Source: Aurantiacibacter atlanticus (GTDB lineage Bacteria; Pseudomonadota; Alphaproteobacteria; Sphingomonadales; Sphingomonadaceae). Taken from it: 64,000 bases of DNA. The notes under the pieces are model-generated. The model did no database searches. It was not told the DNA's origin and worked only from the letters and a program-made list of their open reading frames with translations. The DNA lies in the NCBI RefSeq assembly GCF_001077815.2, contig NZ_CP011310.1, forward strand, positions 1,798,001-1,862,000, read 5' to 3'. How positions within the stretch are numbered: the first letter of the stretch is position 1; every line of letters starts with the position of its first letter. Made by a program: the position numbers and the translations under genes. Below, piece after piece: positions 16,510 to 25,245 of the stretch.

Positions 16510-17279
16510 ACGTGAAGGAACGCGACCTCATTGGCGCGGCTTTCGGATCGGCCAGTGACTATGATCGCAATGCGCGGTTCCAACACGATGTGGCCTGCGA
16601 CCTTGCAACCCGTATTTCCGCGCTCGATCTGCCACCGAACCCGCGAATCCTGGAAATCGGATGTGGAACGGGATTTCTTACGCAAGCCCTTATCGCTGCA
16701 GGCGTGGGCGGAGAATGGCTCGTCACTGACATTGCGCCCGGCATGATCGAACGCTGCAAGGCGCGCTTGGGGGAAACCCCGAAGCGCCGCTTCGCAGTTT
16801 TGGATGGCGAGTACGGGCTGCCTGAAAGGGGCAGTTTTGATCTCGTGTGTTCAAACCTCGCGATGCAGTGGTTCGACAATCAGGATCTGTCGATCGGTCG
16901 CATGCTGAATAGCCTGCGCCCCGGCGGGCATTGCCTGTTCACGACGCTGGGCGCGGGCACTTTTGCCGAATGGGCGGAAGCGCATGCGGCACAGGGGCTT
17001 AAAGTCGGCACGCGCCGCTTCGCTTCGCTTGCGGAGCTGGAGGCCCTGCACGTCCGCACCCGCGTCGGTGATCTAATTGTCCAGAAGCACGTCGAACAGC
17101 ATGAAAATGCGCTGGCTTTTCTGCGCAGCCTCCGCGCCATCGGGGCAGGCACGCCGCAATCGACGCATCGACCACTCGGCCCTGCAGAGATGCGCCGGGT
17201 TATGGCGCGGTTCGAAGATCAAGGCGCTGCTGTGACTTATGAGGTCGTTTTCGGACATTTCCGCAGAAGTCTCGCGTGA
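16506..17279 (+). CDS. bioC: Malonyl-ACP O-methyltransferase
   Basis: A class I SAM-dependent methyltransferase of 257 residues. BioC methylates the free carboxyl of malonyl-ACP so that fatty acid synthase can build a disguised pimeloyl chain. The N-terminal FGSASDYDRNARFQ is characteristic of BioC. ILEIGCGTGFLTQAL is SAM motif I, and LVCSNLAMQWFDN with SLRPGGHCLF are the later motifs. The ATG overlaps the esterase stop codon. No bioD, bioA or bioB follows: the next gene downstream is on the opposite strand, so those steps must be encoded elsewhere. Confidence 0.9.
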   Translation: MNVKERDLIGAAFGSASDYDRNARFQHDVACDLATRISALDLPPNPRILEIGCGTGFLTQALIAAGVGGEWLVTDIAPGMIERCKARLGETPKRRFAVLDGEYGLPERGSFDLVCSNLAMQWFDNQDLSIGRMLNSLRPGGHCLFTTLGAGTFAEWAEAHAAQGLKVGTRRFASLAELEALHVRTRVGDLIVQKHVEQHENALAFLRSLRAIGAGTPQSTHRPLGPAEMRRVMARFEDQGAAVTYEVVFGHFRRSLA

Positions 17280-17416
17280 ATTCCACGATCCCATAGGCAC
17301 GTCAGGGCCCTTCATTGAATTGGGAGCGGGAATACACGCGATTGTCTGCGCTGGTCGGCTATCTTCTGCTTGCAACACAAGAGCGGGCACGACAGGCATG
17401 CATCATTGGCGATCCG

Positions 17417-18223
17417 TCAGAAACCGATGCCAAGCCTTAGACCGACCCTGGCGTCAGGTGCATCTTCGGTAAGGCCTGCACTGCCATCTACGCCCAGCCG
17501 CAGCTTTGGCGCCAGGTTGGTACCGAAACCGATCCCCACGCTTTGCCTGTCGCCAATGTCATCGGTCGCAGACTGGTTATAGCTGTAGGAAAGAGTGATC
17601 GCGCTCGTTTCCCCGACCAGGAACTGGCTGCCGGCAGAGCCCGACAGCGTATTGCGCACGTCGAAACCTTCAGGCTCACCGATTATCGTGTATCCGGCGC
17701 TGATGAATGGCACGACTGAACCCAGACGCTTGGAAAGTTCTCCCGATACGCCAAAATCGAACTCACCCGTGCCAAGACCCGTCCGGCTTGATGCAGTGGG
17801 CACTTTGACCGCGGTGGAGATAAAGGCATCGACTGCATCCACAGGAAGCAGATAACCAGCCTGTATCGCGAGATCGCCAATCCCTTCGCGTTCAACTTGC
17901 GTCGTTTGTGAGGTTGGCGATGCGAAAAGCGATGAACCTAACAGGCCACCGCCGCTGACGATCAATTCCTCTGGCGCGGTGGTGACGACATAGGGAATGG
18001 AGGCGGAGATTGAAAACCGGCCATTTCTGGCGGCAACACCGATGCTTGCGGCCTTGGTTTCATAATCCTGTCCGTCGATGTCTCCGGAAGAATAATGCAC
18101 CCCTGTCAAAACCGAAAATTCAGTTTCGCTCTGGCTTACTTCCTCGCCCTCCATTGGGACCTCCTGTGCAAAGGAAGGCACAGCAAAGCACGACAAGAGA
18201 AGAAAATATTTCGCGATACGCAT
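17417..18223 (-). CDS. Predicted outer-membrane beta-barrel protein of unknown function
   Basis: A 268-residue secreted protein. MRIAKYFLLLSCFAVPSFAQ is a clear signal peptide, so the ATG at 18223 is preferred over one 11 codons upstream. The mature part alternates polar and hydrophobic residues with many Gly, Ser and aromatic positions (SISASIPYVVTT, FISAGYTIIG, ITLSYSYNQSA) and ends LGIGF, all consistent with a transmembrane barrel of about 12 strands ending in Phe. I do not recognise a specific family; it has the feel of the MetA-pathway-of-phenol-degradation-like or generic porin-like proteins. It is a single minus-strand gene with its own region downstream of bioC. Confidence 0.7.
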   Translation of the reverse strand: MRIAKYFLLLSCFAVPSFAQEVPMEGEEVSQSETEFSVLTGVHYSSGDIDGQDYETKAASIGVAARNGRFSISASIPYVVTTAPEELIVSGGGLLGSSLFASPTSQTTQVEREGIGDLAIQAGYLLPVDAVDAFISTAVKVPTASSRTGLGTGEFDFGVSGELSKRLGSVVPFISAGYTIIGEPEGFDVRNTLSGSAGSQFLVGETSAITLSYSYNQSATDDIGDRQSVGIGFGTNLAPKLRLGVDGSAGLTEDAPDARVGLRLGIGF

Positions 18224-18496
18224 CAGGTGTTGGCTCCATAACTTTGGCGCGGTCAAACCCGGCCATTCCGTCCATTAAACGGACGGCAATGCAGGTTTCA
18301 TCCATGCGAACGCGGATTTTTTGAAAATTGGTAATGGGAGACAGTAGTCTTCACTGGCGCCAGATTATTCCTTCGTAGCGCCGCCTAGCTGAGATGACCT
18401 GCAATCGCTCAATCAGCTTGATACAGGGCAGGGCGCCTTGGCCAAACCTTCAGGGTAAGTCTGACATTTATCGCGAATTGGCGAGTAGACTGACGT

Positions 18497-20893
18497 TCAG
18501 ACGCTGGAGAATACCGTCTGGATCGTCTCGCTCAACATTTCATCGCTGAACGGTTTTTCCAGACGCGCAGCAATATGTTCTTTTGCGCCTTCAGGCATCT
18601 CTGCATATCCGCTGGCAAGAACGATAGGCATTTGCGGACGCTTTTCGTGGATGGCGTGCGCCAATTCCACGCCAGTCATATTGGGCATGGCCTGATCGGT
18701 GATAACAAGGTCGATATCGTCGCGTTCATCCAGCACTTGCAGGGCTGATGCGCCAGAGCCAGCCTCAATCACCTCGTGACCGAGATCTTCAAGCAAGGCG
18801 ACCGTGCCGAACAAAACCAGTGCATCATCATCGACTGCCAATATCACCAGCGGGCGCGCTTCTTCAGTGCTGGTTTCTGCTGCACTATGCATCTGACCAT
18901 CTGTCCCTTCCGAAGAATTGCTGGCAACCGGCAAGAATATCTCAGCGGTTGTGCCTTTGCCTGGCTCACTCTGCAAACGGAACAAGCCGTTAGACTGGGT
19001 TGCCAGCCCGTGCACCATCGACAGCCCAAGTCCCGTACCCTTGCCCACGCCCTTTGTGGTAAAGAACGGTTCTGTCGCCTTGGCAAGTGTGTTGGCATCC
19101 ATGCCGGGGCCATCATCTTCCACGGCGATGCGCACATAATTGCCGTTTGACAGCCCAGGCGTACCGTTCATGTCGACGCATTCGAGAGCGATGTGCATAT
19201 GGCCTTGCCCCTCCATCGCGTCGCGCGCATTCACCGCAAGGTTGAGGATCGCCATTTCCAGCTGATTGGCATCGACCAGCGCATCGGCAACACGCGGTGC
19301 TATGTGGAGGGTGATGTCGATTTGCGGACCGATGGAGCGTTCCAGCAAATCGCGCATTCCCGGGAGCAATCGGGCCAGATCAACCGGTCGTGTGTCCAGT
19401 TCCTGCTTGCGAGCAAATGCCAGCATCCGCTGTGTCAGGATTGCACCCCGTTCAGTCCCCGCCAGGGCATTGTCGAGGAAGCTGCGTGCGCGGCTGTCAT
19501 CTTCGGGAATGCGACGACGCAGTAGTTCCAGACTGGATTTGATAGCCATGAGAAGATTGTTGAAGTCATGCGCAATGCCGCCCGTCAGCTGGCCAATGGT
19601 TTCCAGCTTCTGACTTTGTCGTAACTGCGCTTCGGCGGCATCACGTTCAGCTTCGATCTTCTTGTGTTCGGTCAGGTCGACAACCGATGCCATGACCCGT
19701 TCTACCTCGCCTTTTTCATTGCGAGTTGCGCGCGCAGAAATCTGCACATCGGCGATCTCGCCATTTTTCCTGACCACGCGATACGGCAAGTCATAAACGA
19801 CGCCTTCTCTGGCGACGCGCTCACGGAAGGAGCCACGGTGATCATCCAGACTTTCTGGAGCGACAAAATCGGAGGCCAGCCTGCCAAGAACGTCCTCGGC
19901 ACGCTCAAAGCCCATAAAACTCAACCATCTGTCACTCACGCTGATAAGGCGGCCTTCATGATCAAGCGAATGTAGCAGCACCGGCGTCTTGCGGTATAGA
20001 TCGGCAAGTTCCTGCGTGCGTTCGGCGACCGCACGCTCAAGCACATCGCGCGACTGCGTGAGCTTTTCCCGCACGCGGATCAGTTCATCGATGTCGGTGC
20101 AACTGCCATACCAGCGAATAATATTATCATCGTCATCGCGAACGGCCTTCGCCTTGCCGAGCACCCAGCGATATTTGCCGGTATGATGGCGCAACCTGTA
20201 TTCGATCTCGTATGGTTCGCCGGTCTCCAGTGAATGCCGCCATCGTTTCCATGCGCGGTCCTGGTCATCAGGATGGAATACACCATTCCATTCCTCCCCA
20301 TCGGTTGATCCACGCGGGACCCCGGTAAATTCGTACCAGCGATCATTATAATAGTCGTGAAACCCATCAGGCTGAGTCGACCAGATCATGTTATCTACCG
20401 AGTTGGCGATCGCATGCAGGCGGTGTTCGCTTTCGGCGAGTTCCTTTTCTCGCTTGTGCAATTCCTCAAGGCGGTGACGCGCTTCGAACTGCCGCTGCCT
20501 TGCTTTCAGGGCAGACCGAGTCGCGCGAAGAATGTCATCCCTATGCAGCGGACGTGCCAGCAATACGACGTTGCCGAGAGCGTTGATGCGTTGTTCTTCA
20601 GCTGCACAACGCTGGGTTTTCATCCCATTTGTCAGGACAATGAAAGGAATATCCGACCAGGTCGGCTGTTCTTTGAGCGCCGCGACCAGGCTGGGCAATC
20701 CAACCTCAGCCAATGCCTCCTCGGCGATAAGAGCGACGCCAATAAGCTCGCGCACCAATACGGCCAGTTCGTCAACACTGCGCGCGTTGACCACATCGAT
20801 GCCCTGATCCTCAAGCAGGCTCCTGGCGACGAGTGCATCGCGCCCGCGCGGAGCCAGAATGGCCACCGACGAGCCGTATTTTGTGTCGGGCAT
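18497..20893 (-). CDS. Hybrid sensor histidine kinase with receiver-like N-terminus, two PAS domains and C-terminal receiver
   Basis: A 798-residue cytoplasmic hybrid kinase with no membrane segments. Residues 1-130 resemble a receiver domain but the phosphoacceptor Asp is not evident (VALIAEEAL where an Asp would sit). Two PAS domains follow at about 155-270 and 295-415. The HisKA region has IAHDFNNLLMAIK with phospho-His442, and the ATPase has an N box, DDGPGMD and GTGLGLSMV. The C-terminal receiver has acceptor Asp733 in VITDQAMP. It starts 4 bases after the KaiC-like gene stops, so the two form an operon. Similar KaiC-kinase pairs occur in non-cyanobacteria. The PAS domains may sense light, redox or ligand; no LOV Cys motif was seen. 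Confidence 0.92.
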   Translation of the reverse strand: MPDTKYGSSVAILAPRGRDALVARSLLEDQGIDVVNARSVDELAVLVRELIGVALIAEEALAEVGLPSLVAALKEQPTWSDIPFIVLTNGMKTQRCAAEEQRINALGNVVLLARPLHRDDILRATRSALKARQRQFEARHRLEELHKREKELAESEHRLHAIANSVDNMIWSTQPDGFHDYYNDRWYEFTGVPRGSTDGEEWNGVFHPDDQDRAWKRWRHSLETGEPYEIEYRLRHHTGKYRWVLGKAKAVRDDDDNIIRWYGSCTDIDELIRVREKLTQSRDVLERAVAERTQELADLYRKTPVLLHSLDHEGRLISVSDRWLSFMGFERAEDVLGRLASDFVAPESLDDHRGSFRERVAREGVVYDLPYRVVRKNGEIADVQISARATRNEKGEVERVMASVVDLTEHKKIEAERDAAEAQLRQSQKLETIGQLTGGIAHDFNNLLMAIKSSLELLRRRIPEDDSRARSFLDNALAGTERGAILTQRMLAFARKQELDTRPVDLARLLPGMRDLLERSIGPQIDITLHIAPRVADALVDANQLEMAILNLAVNARDAMEGQGHMHIALECVDMNGTPGLSNGNYVRIAVEDDGPGMDANTLAKATEPFFTTKGVGKGTGLGLSMVHGLATQSNGLFRLQSEPGKGTTAEIFLPVASNSSEGTDGQMHSAAETSTEEARPLVILAVDDDALVLFGTVALLEDLGHEVIEAGSGASALQVLDERDDIDLVITDQAMPNMTGVELAHAIHEKRPQMPIVLASGYAEMPEGAKEHIAARLEKPFSDEMLSETIQTVFSSV

Positions 20894-20897
20894 GTCT

Positions 20898-22397
20898 TCA
20901 GGCGTCTTTCAACAAAGGCTCGTCTCCAGACGAGAAACGAGGATTGCCGCTCAGTATGTGCTCGAAATCTGTCAGCGGTTCACCAATCCGAATGCCTGAT
21001 GCGTCAATCTTGAATTCCCGGATCGTGCGCTCGTGATCGGTGGTGCGTGTCTTAATGACGGCCATGGATTTCTTGACAGTGCCCTTGGCTTCAAAAAAGC
21101 GCAGCATCATCACATTATCGGCAAGATAGCTGACATCCAGATCCGTTCGCAGGTCGCCGGTAACTCCGTGCAGTCCGAGGATCATGATGGACACAATCCC
21201 CTGCTGGCTGAGATAGCTCAACAATTCATGCATCTGTAAAACGAGGAAATTGTCGCTTGGCATGGCATGAAGGTAGGCGTTGAGGCTATCGATAATGACC
21301 ATCTCTGCATTGTCTTGTTCGACCGAAGTCTGGATGGCCCCTGCAAATTCGCCAGGAGATAGCTCCGCAGGGTCAATCTGGCGCAGGTTCAACTGGCCGT
21401 TGTCGATATAGGGCTGCAAATCCATGCCAAGGTTTTCAGATCGCTTCATCAAGGTCGCAAGCCGCTCATCGAACAGATAATAGGCAGCGTGCTTTCCGCG
21501 TTCGAGCGCAGATATCAGGCAGCGGATAGCGGTGGTGGTTTTGCCAACGCCGGCAGGGCCGGTAAGTAGGGTGTTGGTGCCAGGTGGCAGGCCGCCGCCC
21601 AGCAAGGCGTCCAATTCTTCCAGCCCTGTCGTTACTGGTTCTGCATCAAAATCACGATGATGTTCCGACGCAACAAGACGCGGGTAGACGCACAGTCCGC
21701 CTCTCTGGATGGTAAAATCGTGATAGCCGCCGCGATAGTCGAGGCCGCGCATCTTGATGACGCGCAGCCGCCGGCGTTCAGCGCCGAAATCATTTGCATT
21801 CTGTTCCAGCGAGATGACGCCATGCGCGATGCTGTGCAATTGCAGATCGCCCGGTTCAGCGGATTTGTCGTCGAGCATGAGTACAGTGCAGTTCCGCCTG
21901 GCGAAGAAATGTTTCAGAGCCAAAATCTGTCGCCGGTAGCGCAAGGGGTTTTGTGCCAACAGCCGGAGTTCGGAAAGGCTATCCACCACTACGCGGGTCG
22001 GGTTTGTCTTCTCAACCTGACTGATGACGCCTCTGACAGTCTCTCCCAATTCAAATTCGCTGGGATGGAGAAGGCTTTGCTCATTTTCGCTATTGAAACC
22101 GTCTTCGGCAACAAGTTCGAAAAGGTCAATCCCGTCAAGCGACAATCCATGTGATGCTGCGGCCGCGCGCAACTCGTCCGACGTTTCAGACAGGGTGATG
22201 TAAAGCCCGCTTTCACTCACCTCCTGCCCTTGAAGAAGAAAGTTTATTGCCAGCGTCGTCTTCCCGGCGCCGGGCGTGCCTTCGATCAGATGAAGCCGCT
22301 GCGAAGGCAAGCCACCGTTGAGAATATGATCGAGACCGGAAATCCCCGTAGGAAGGGCCTTGGGGCCGTGATCGCTGATTTCGCCGACCGAGTGCAT
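20898..22397 (-). CDS. KaiC-like double RecA-domain ATPase
   Basis: A 499-residue homologue of circadian clock protein KaiC with both RecA-like domains. CI has Walker A GTPGAGKTT (residues 40-48) and CII has GPAGVGKTT (280-288). In CI the catalytic Glu pair reads Ser70-Glu71; in CII it reads Asp310-Glu311. In the CII phosphorylation loop the cyanobacterial Ser431-Thr432 pair aligns with Ser423-Tyr424 (LDVSYLADN). The ending FKIDASGIRIGEPLTDFEHILSG matches KaiC. No kaiA or kaiB is in the window. The gene heads an operon with a hybrid histidine kinase and has an EcfG-like promoter. AAGGA lies 6 bases before the ATG. A role in stress or timing signalling is likely but unproven. Confidence 0.92.
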   Translation of the reverse strand: MHSVGEISDHGPKALPTGISGLDHILNGGLPSQRLHLIEGTPGAGKTTLAINFLLQGQEVSESGLYITLSETSDELRAAAASHGLSLDGIDLFELVAEDGFNSENEQSLLHPSEFELGETVRGVISQVEKTNPTRVVVDSLSELRLLAQNPLRYRRQILALKHFFARRNCTVLMLDDKSAEPGDLQLHSIAHGVISLEQNANDFGAERRRLRVIKMRGLDYRGGYHDFTIQRGGLCVYPRLVASEHHRDFDAEPVTTGLEELDALLGGGLPPGTNTLLTGPAGVGKTTTAIRCLISALERGKHAAYYLFDERLATLMKRSENLGMDLQPYIDNGQLNLRQIDPAELSPGEFAGAIQTSVEQDNAEMVIIDSLNAYLHAMPSDNFLVLQMHELLSYLSQQGIVSIMILGLHGVTGDLRTDLDVSYLADNVMMLRFFEAKGTVKKSMAVIKTRTTDHERTIREFKIDASGIRIGEPLTDFEHILSGNPRFSSGDEPLLKDA

Positions 22398-22430
22398 TTA
22401 TGATCCTTAAAACTACGCGCGTGTTAAATT

Positions 22431-22455
22431 TACGGATGGTCGGAGAGTAAGTTCC
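22431..22455 (-). promoter_or_regulatory. EcfG-type general stress promoter upstream of the KaiC-like gene
   Basis: Read on the minus strand, GGAAC (22455-22451) is followed after 16 bases by CGTA (22434-22431). The alphaproteobacterial general stress sigma factor EcfG recognises GGAAC-N16/17-CGTT, so the match is complete at -35 and three of four at -10. It lies 33 bases before the KaiC-like start codon, a sensible distance. This would place the KaiC/kinase operon under general stress control. Confidence 0.5.
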
Positions 22456-22672
22456 CCCTCTGCATCCGCGGCCTTGGCCACGTAAAAAGACACGAATCCC
22501 CGTCGCTGGACCAGAATATGCCCTGTTCCCATTTCCATGCTTCCAAGCAATTGAATTTGCCAGTAAAAAAAGAAGATCGTCAAGCATAGGTATTCACCAT
22601 TCAAGCTCTAGCGATCAATGAGATGCTTGCGGCGATTGACCTCGTCAGCTCCATTTGCCACGTCTGCCGTCG

Positions 22673-23413
22673 ATGATGGCCCAGAACCTACCGCTGCCGC
22701 CCGATATCCAAGCTATATCGGGGGAACGGCCCCTCGCGCTTTTCCTTGATTTTGACGGAACGCTTATCGACATCGCTCCGACGCCCGATGGCATCACCGT
22801 TCCGCCCGATCTGGCTGCACGGCTAACCAGTCTCGCCGAACAGCTTGAAGGCCGCCTCGCACTGGTAAGCGGCCGTGCCATCCCGGATCTGCAAGACCAT
22901 CTCGGTATTGTCGGAATTGCCTGTGCGGGATCGCATGGCAGCGATTGCCGTGCTGCCGATGGCACGCCCATTGGCGATGAACCTGATGCCTTGTCGGATG
23001 AGGTGCTTCACGAAGTTGGTGCCTTCGCCGCAGCCAATGGATTTGCGCTGGAAGACAAGCCACATGGCACAGCATTACATTACCGCGCCAATCCCGAATT
23101 GGAGGAACAAGGGCTGGCCTTCGCTCACGCGCTCGCTCTGCAGCATGGTCTTGCGGTGAAACGCGGCAAACGCGTGATCGAACTTGTGGCGCAGGGTGCC
23201 GACAAGGCTGGGGCTGTGCGAAATCTGATGCAATTTGCGCCTTTCGCCGGAGCGTTTCCGGTATTTGTCGGAGACGATATTACCGATGAAGACGGCATGC
23301 GTGCGGCAGTTGAAATGGGTGGATTTGGCATAGCGGTCGGGGACCGCCCTAGCGAAAATGCAGTTTATGCACTTGCGAACCCTGCTGCAGTGCAGCAATG
23401 GTTGCATCTGTGA
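22673..23413 (+). CDS. otsB: Trehalose-6-phosphate phosphatase
   Basis: A HAD-superfamily phosphatase of 246 residues that dephosphorylates trehalose 6-phosphate. LFLDFDGTLIDIAPTPD carries the nucleophile and acid Asp pair (Asp26 and Asp28). VSGRA is motif II, KRGKRVIEL the region with motif III, and FVGDDITDEDGM motif IV. Two ATGs (22673 and 22676) are possible and no good ribosome site precedes either; an in-frame TTG lies at 22655. The stop codon overlaps the beginning of the GH15 gene, and otsA follows, giving a compact trehalose cassette divergent from the KaiC operon. Confidence 0.93.
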   Translation: MMAQNLPLPPDIQAISGERPLALFLDFDGTLIDIAPTPDGITVPPDLAARLTSLAEQLEGRLALVSGRAIPDLQDHLGIVGIACAGSHGSDCRAADGTPIGDEPDALSDEVLHEVGAFAAANGFALEDKPHGTALHYRANPELEEQGLAFAHALALQHGLAVKRGKRVIELVAQGADKAGAVRNLMQFAPFAGAFPVFVGDDITDEDGMRAAVEMGGFGIAVGDRPSENAVYALANPAAVQQWLHL

Positions 23414-25224
23414 ATATGTCGACAAAGAACGAGCATGCCAGCAGTCTTGAACTCTGGCCGATCGGAAATTGCCAGGTTTCCGGCCTGATAGACCGAAATG
23501 GCGCGCTGGTATGGGGCTGTGTCCCGCGCGTGGACGGTGATCCTGTATTCTGCGCGCTGATGAATGGTGATCAGCAGGATAGCGGGACATGGCGCTTTGA
23601 ACTGGAGGGCCAGATCAGCGCTACACAAGAATATATCCGCAACACTCCCACCTTGCTGACACGCCTTGAAGCAGAGGATGGCAGCGCAGTTGAAATCCTA
23701 GATTTTTGCCCGCGTTTCGAACGTTCGGGCCGGATGTATCGCCCTGTGGCTTTCTCTCGTATCGTGCGCCCGGTAGCTGGCACGCCGCGAATGCGCGTCA
23801 TACTGCGACCGATGAAGAATTATGGTGCCTCCCTGGCCGAGACTACCAATGGCACCAATCACATCCGCTATCTGGTCGGGCCTCAAGCCCTGCGCCTGTC
23901 TACCGATGCCCCTGTTGGCTATATTCTTGAAAACCATGCCTTCAGGGTTGAAGGTGATACCCATTTTTTCCTCGGTCCCGATGAAGGATTTTTTGGCAAT
24001 CTGCGCGAAGAAATTCGCTGGATGGAACAGGCCACACGCAAATATTGGCAGCTATGGTCGCGCGGGTTGGCCACGCCGTTTGAGTGGCAGGACGAGGTTA
24101 TCCGTTGCGCCATCACCTTGAAGCTTTGCCAGCATGAGGAAACTGGCGCGATTGTCGCTGCGCTCACCACATCAATACCCGAAGCGCCCAATTCCGAGCG
24201 CAATTGGGATTATCGCTACTGCTGGATCCGCGATTCCTACTATACCGTACAGGCGCTCAACCGCCTGGGTGCTCTCGACGTGCTTGAGAAATATTTGCGC
24301 TATCTTCGCAATATCGTCGATTCGGCTAAAGGCGGACAGATCCAACCGTTATATTCCGTCATGGGCGAAAGCGAGCTGACCGAGACGACGGCAGCTAACC
24401 TTGCGGGCTATCGTGGCATGGGGCCGGTGCGCGTGGGCAATGCCGCATGGAAGCAGATCCAGCACGATTGTTACGGCCAGATTGTCCTCCCGACAGCGCA
24501 GGGTTTCCTCGACAAGAGACTGCTGCGCATCGCTGATGACCGTGATTTTGAAAGCTTGGAACAAGTCGGCGAAACGGCGTGGAAGATGCATGATCAGCCT
24601 GATGCCGGCCTATGGGAATTCCGCACGAGGCAAGAAGTGCACACCTACTCTGCGGTGATGAGCTGGGCCGCCTGCGACAGGTTATCCAATGTCGCGCATT
24701 ACCTCGGCAAGCCGGACCGTGCGGAAATATGGCGAGAGCGGGCTGAAAAGATCCGTGCCACGATTGAGGCAAAGGCGTGGAAGGCGAATGGCGAGGGCGG
24801 TCATTACGGCGCCAGTTTTGAAAGCAATTACCTCGATGCCAGCCTGCTGCAATTGCTCGAACTGCGTTATATTGAACCGGAGGATGAGCGATTTATTGCC
24901 ACCTTTGCTCAGATCGAACGTGATCTGCGGCGCGGCGAACATATGCTGCGTTATGCTGCGGAAGATGATTTCGGTGCGCCCGAAACGGCTTTCAATATCT
25001 GCACGTTCTGGCTGATCGAAGCGCTGGCGCTGATGGACCGCAAGGACGAAGCGCGCGAATTATTCACGACCATGCTCGACCATCGGACCGGATCGGGCCT
25101 GTTGTCCGAGGATATGGATTTCGAAACAGGCGAGCTGTGGGGCAACTTCCCCCAGACCTACTCTCTCGTTGGAACAATCAATTGTGTGGGACTTTTATCA
25201 AAAAGCTGGAACACAGTCCGATAA
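23398..25224 (+). CDS. Glycoside hydrolase family 15 protein (glucoamylase/trehalase type)
   Basis: A 608-residue GH15 enzyme with an N-terminal beta-sandwich domain (about 1-230) and a C-terminal (alpha/alpha)6 barrel. NWDYRYCWIRDSYYTVQAL is the substrate-binding block typical of the family. PDAGLWEFR supplies the general acid Glu, and the late FGAPETAFNICTFWLIEAL block the general base. No signal peptide is seen, so it acts in the cytoplasm. The ATG at 23398 overlaps otsB by 16 bases; an alternative in-frame ATG at 23416 avoids the overlap. Being locked between otsB and otsA suggests a trehalase or an enzyme acting on related glucosides rather than on starch, as found for several GH15 members in trehalose operons. 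Confidence 0.9.
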   Translation: MVASVNMSTKNEHASSLELWPIGNCQVSGLIDRNGALVWGCVPRVDGDPVFCALMNGDQQDSGTWRFELEGQISATQEYIRNTPTLLTRLEAEDGSAVEILDFCPRFERSGRMYRPVAFSRIVRPVAGTPRMRVILRPMKNYGASLAETTNGTNHIRYLVGPQALRLSTDAPVGYILENHAFRVEGDTHFFLGPDEGFFGNLREEIRWMEQATRKYWQLWSRGLATPFEWQDEVIRCAITLKLCQHEETGAIVAALTTSIPEAPNSERNWDYRYCWIRDSYYTVQALNRLGALDVLEKYLRYLRNIVDSAKGGQIQPLYSVMGESELTETTAANLAGYRGMGPVRVGNAAWKQIQHDCYGQIVLPTAQGFLDKRLLRIADDRDFESLEQVGETAWKMHDQPDAGLWEFRTRQEVHTYSAVMSWAACDRLSNVAHYLGKPDRAEIWRERAEKIRATIEAKAWKANGEGGHYGASFESNYLDASLLQLLELRYIEPEDERFIATFAQIERDLRRGEHMLRYAAEDDFGAPETAFNICTFWLIEALALMDRKDEARELFTTMLDHRTGSGLLSEDMDFETGELWGNFPQTYSLVGTINCVGLLSKSWNTVR

Positions 25225-25245
25225 AGCCGGACAGTCAGGGATCAA

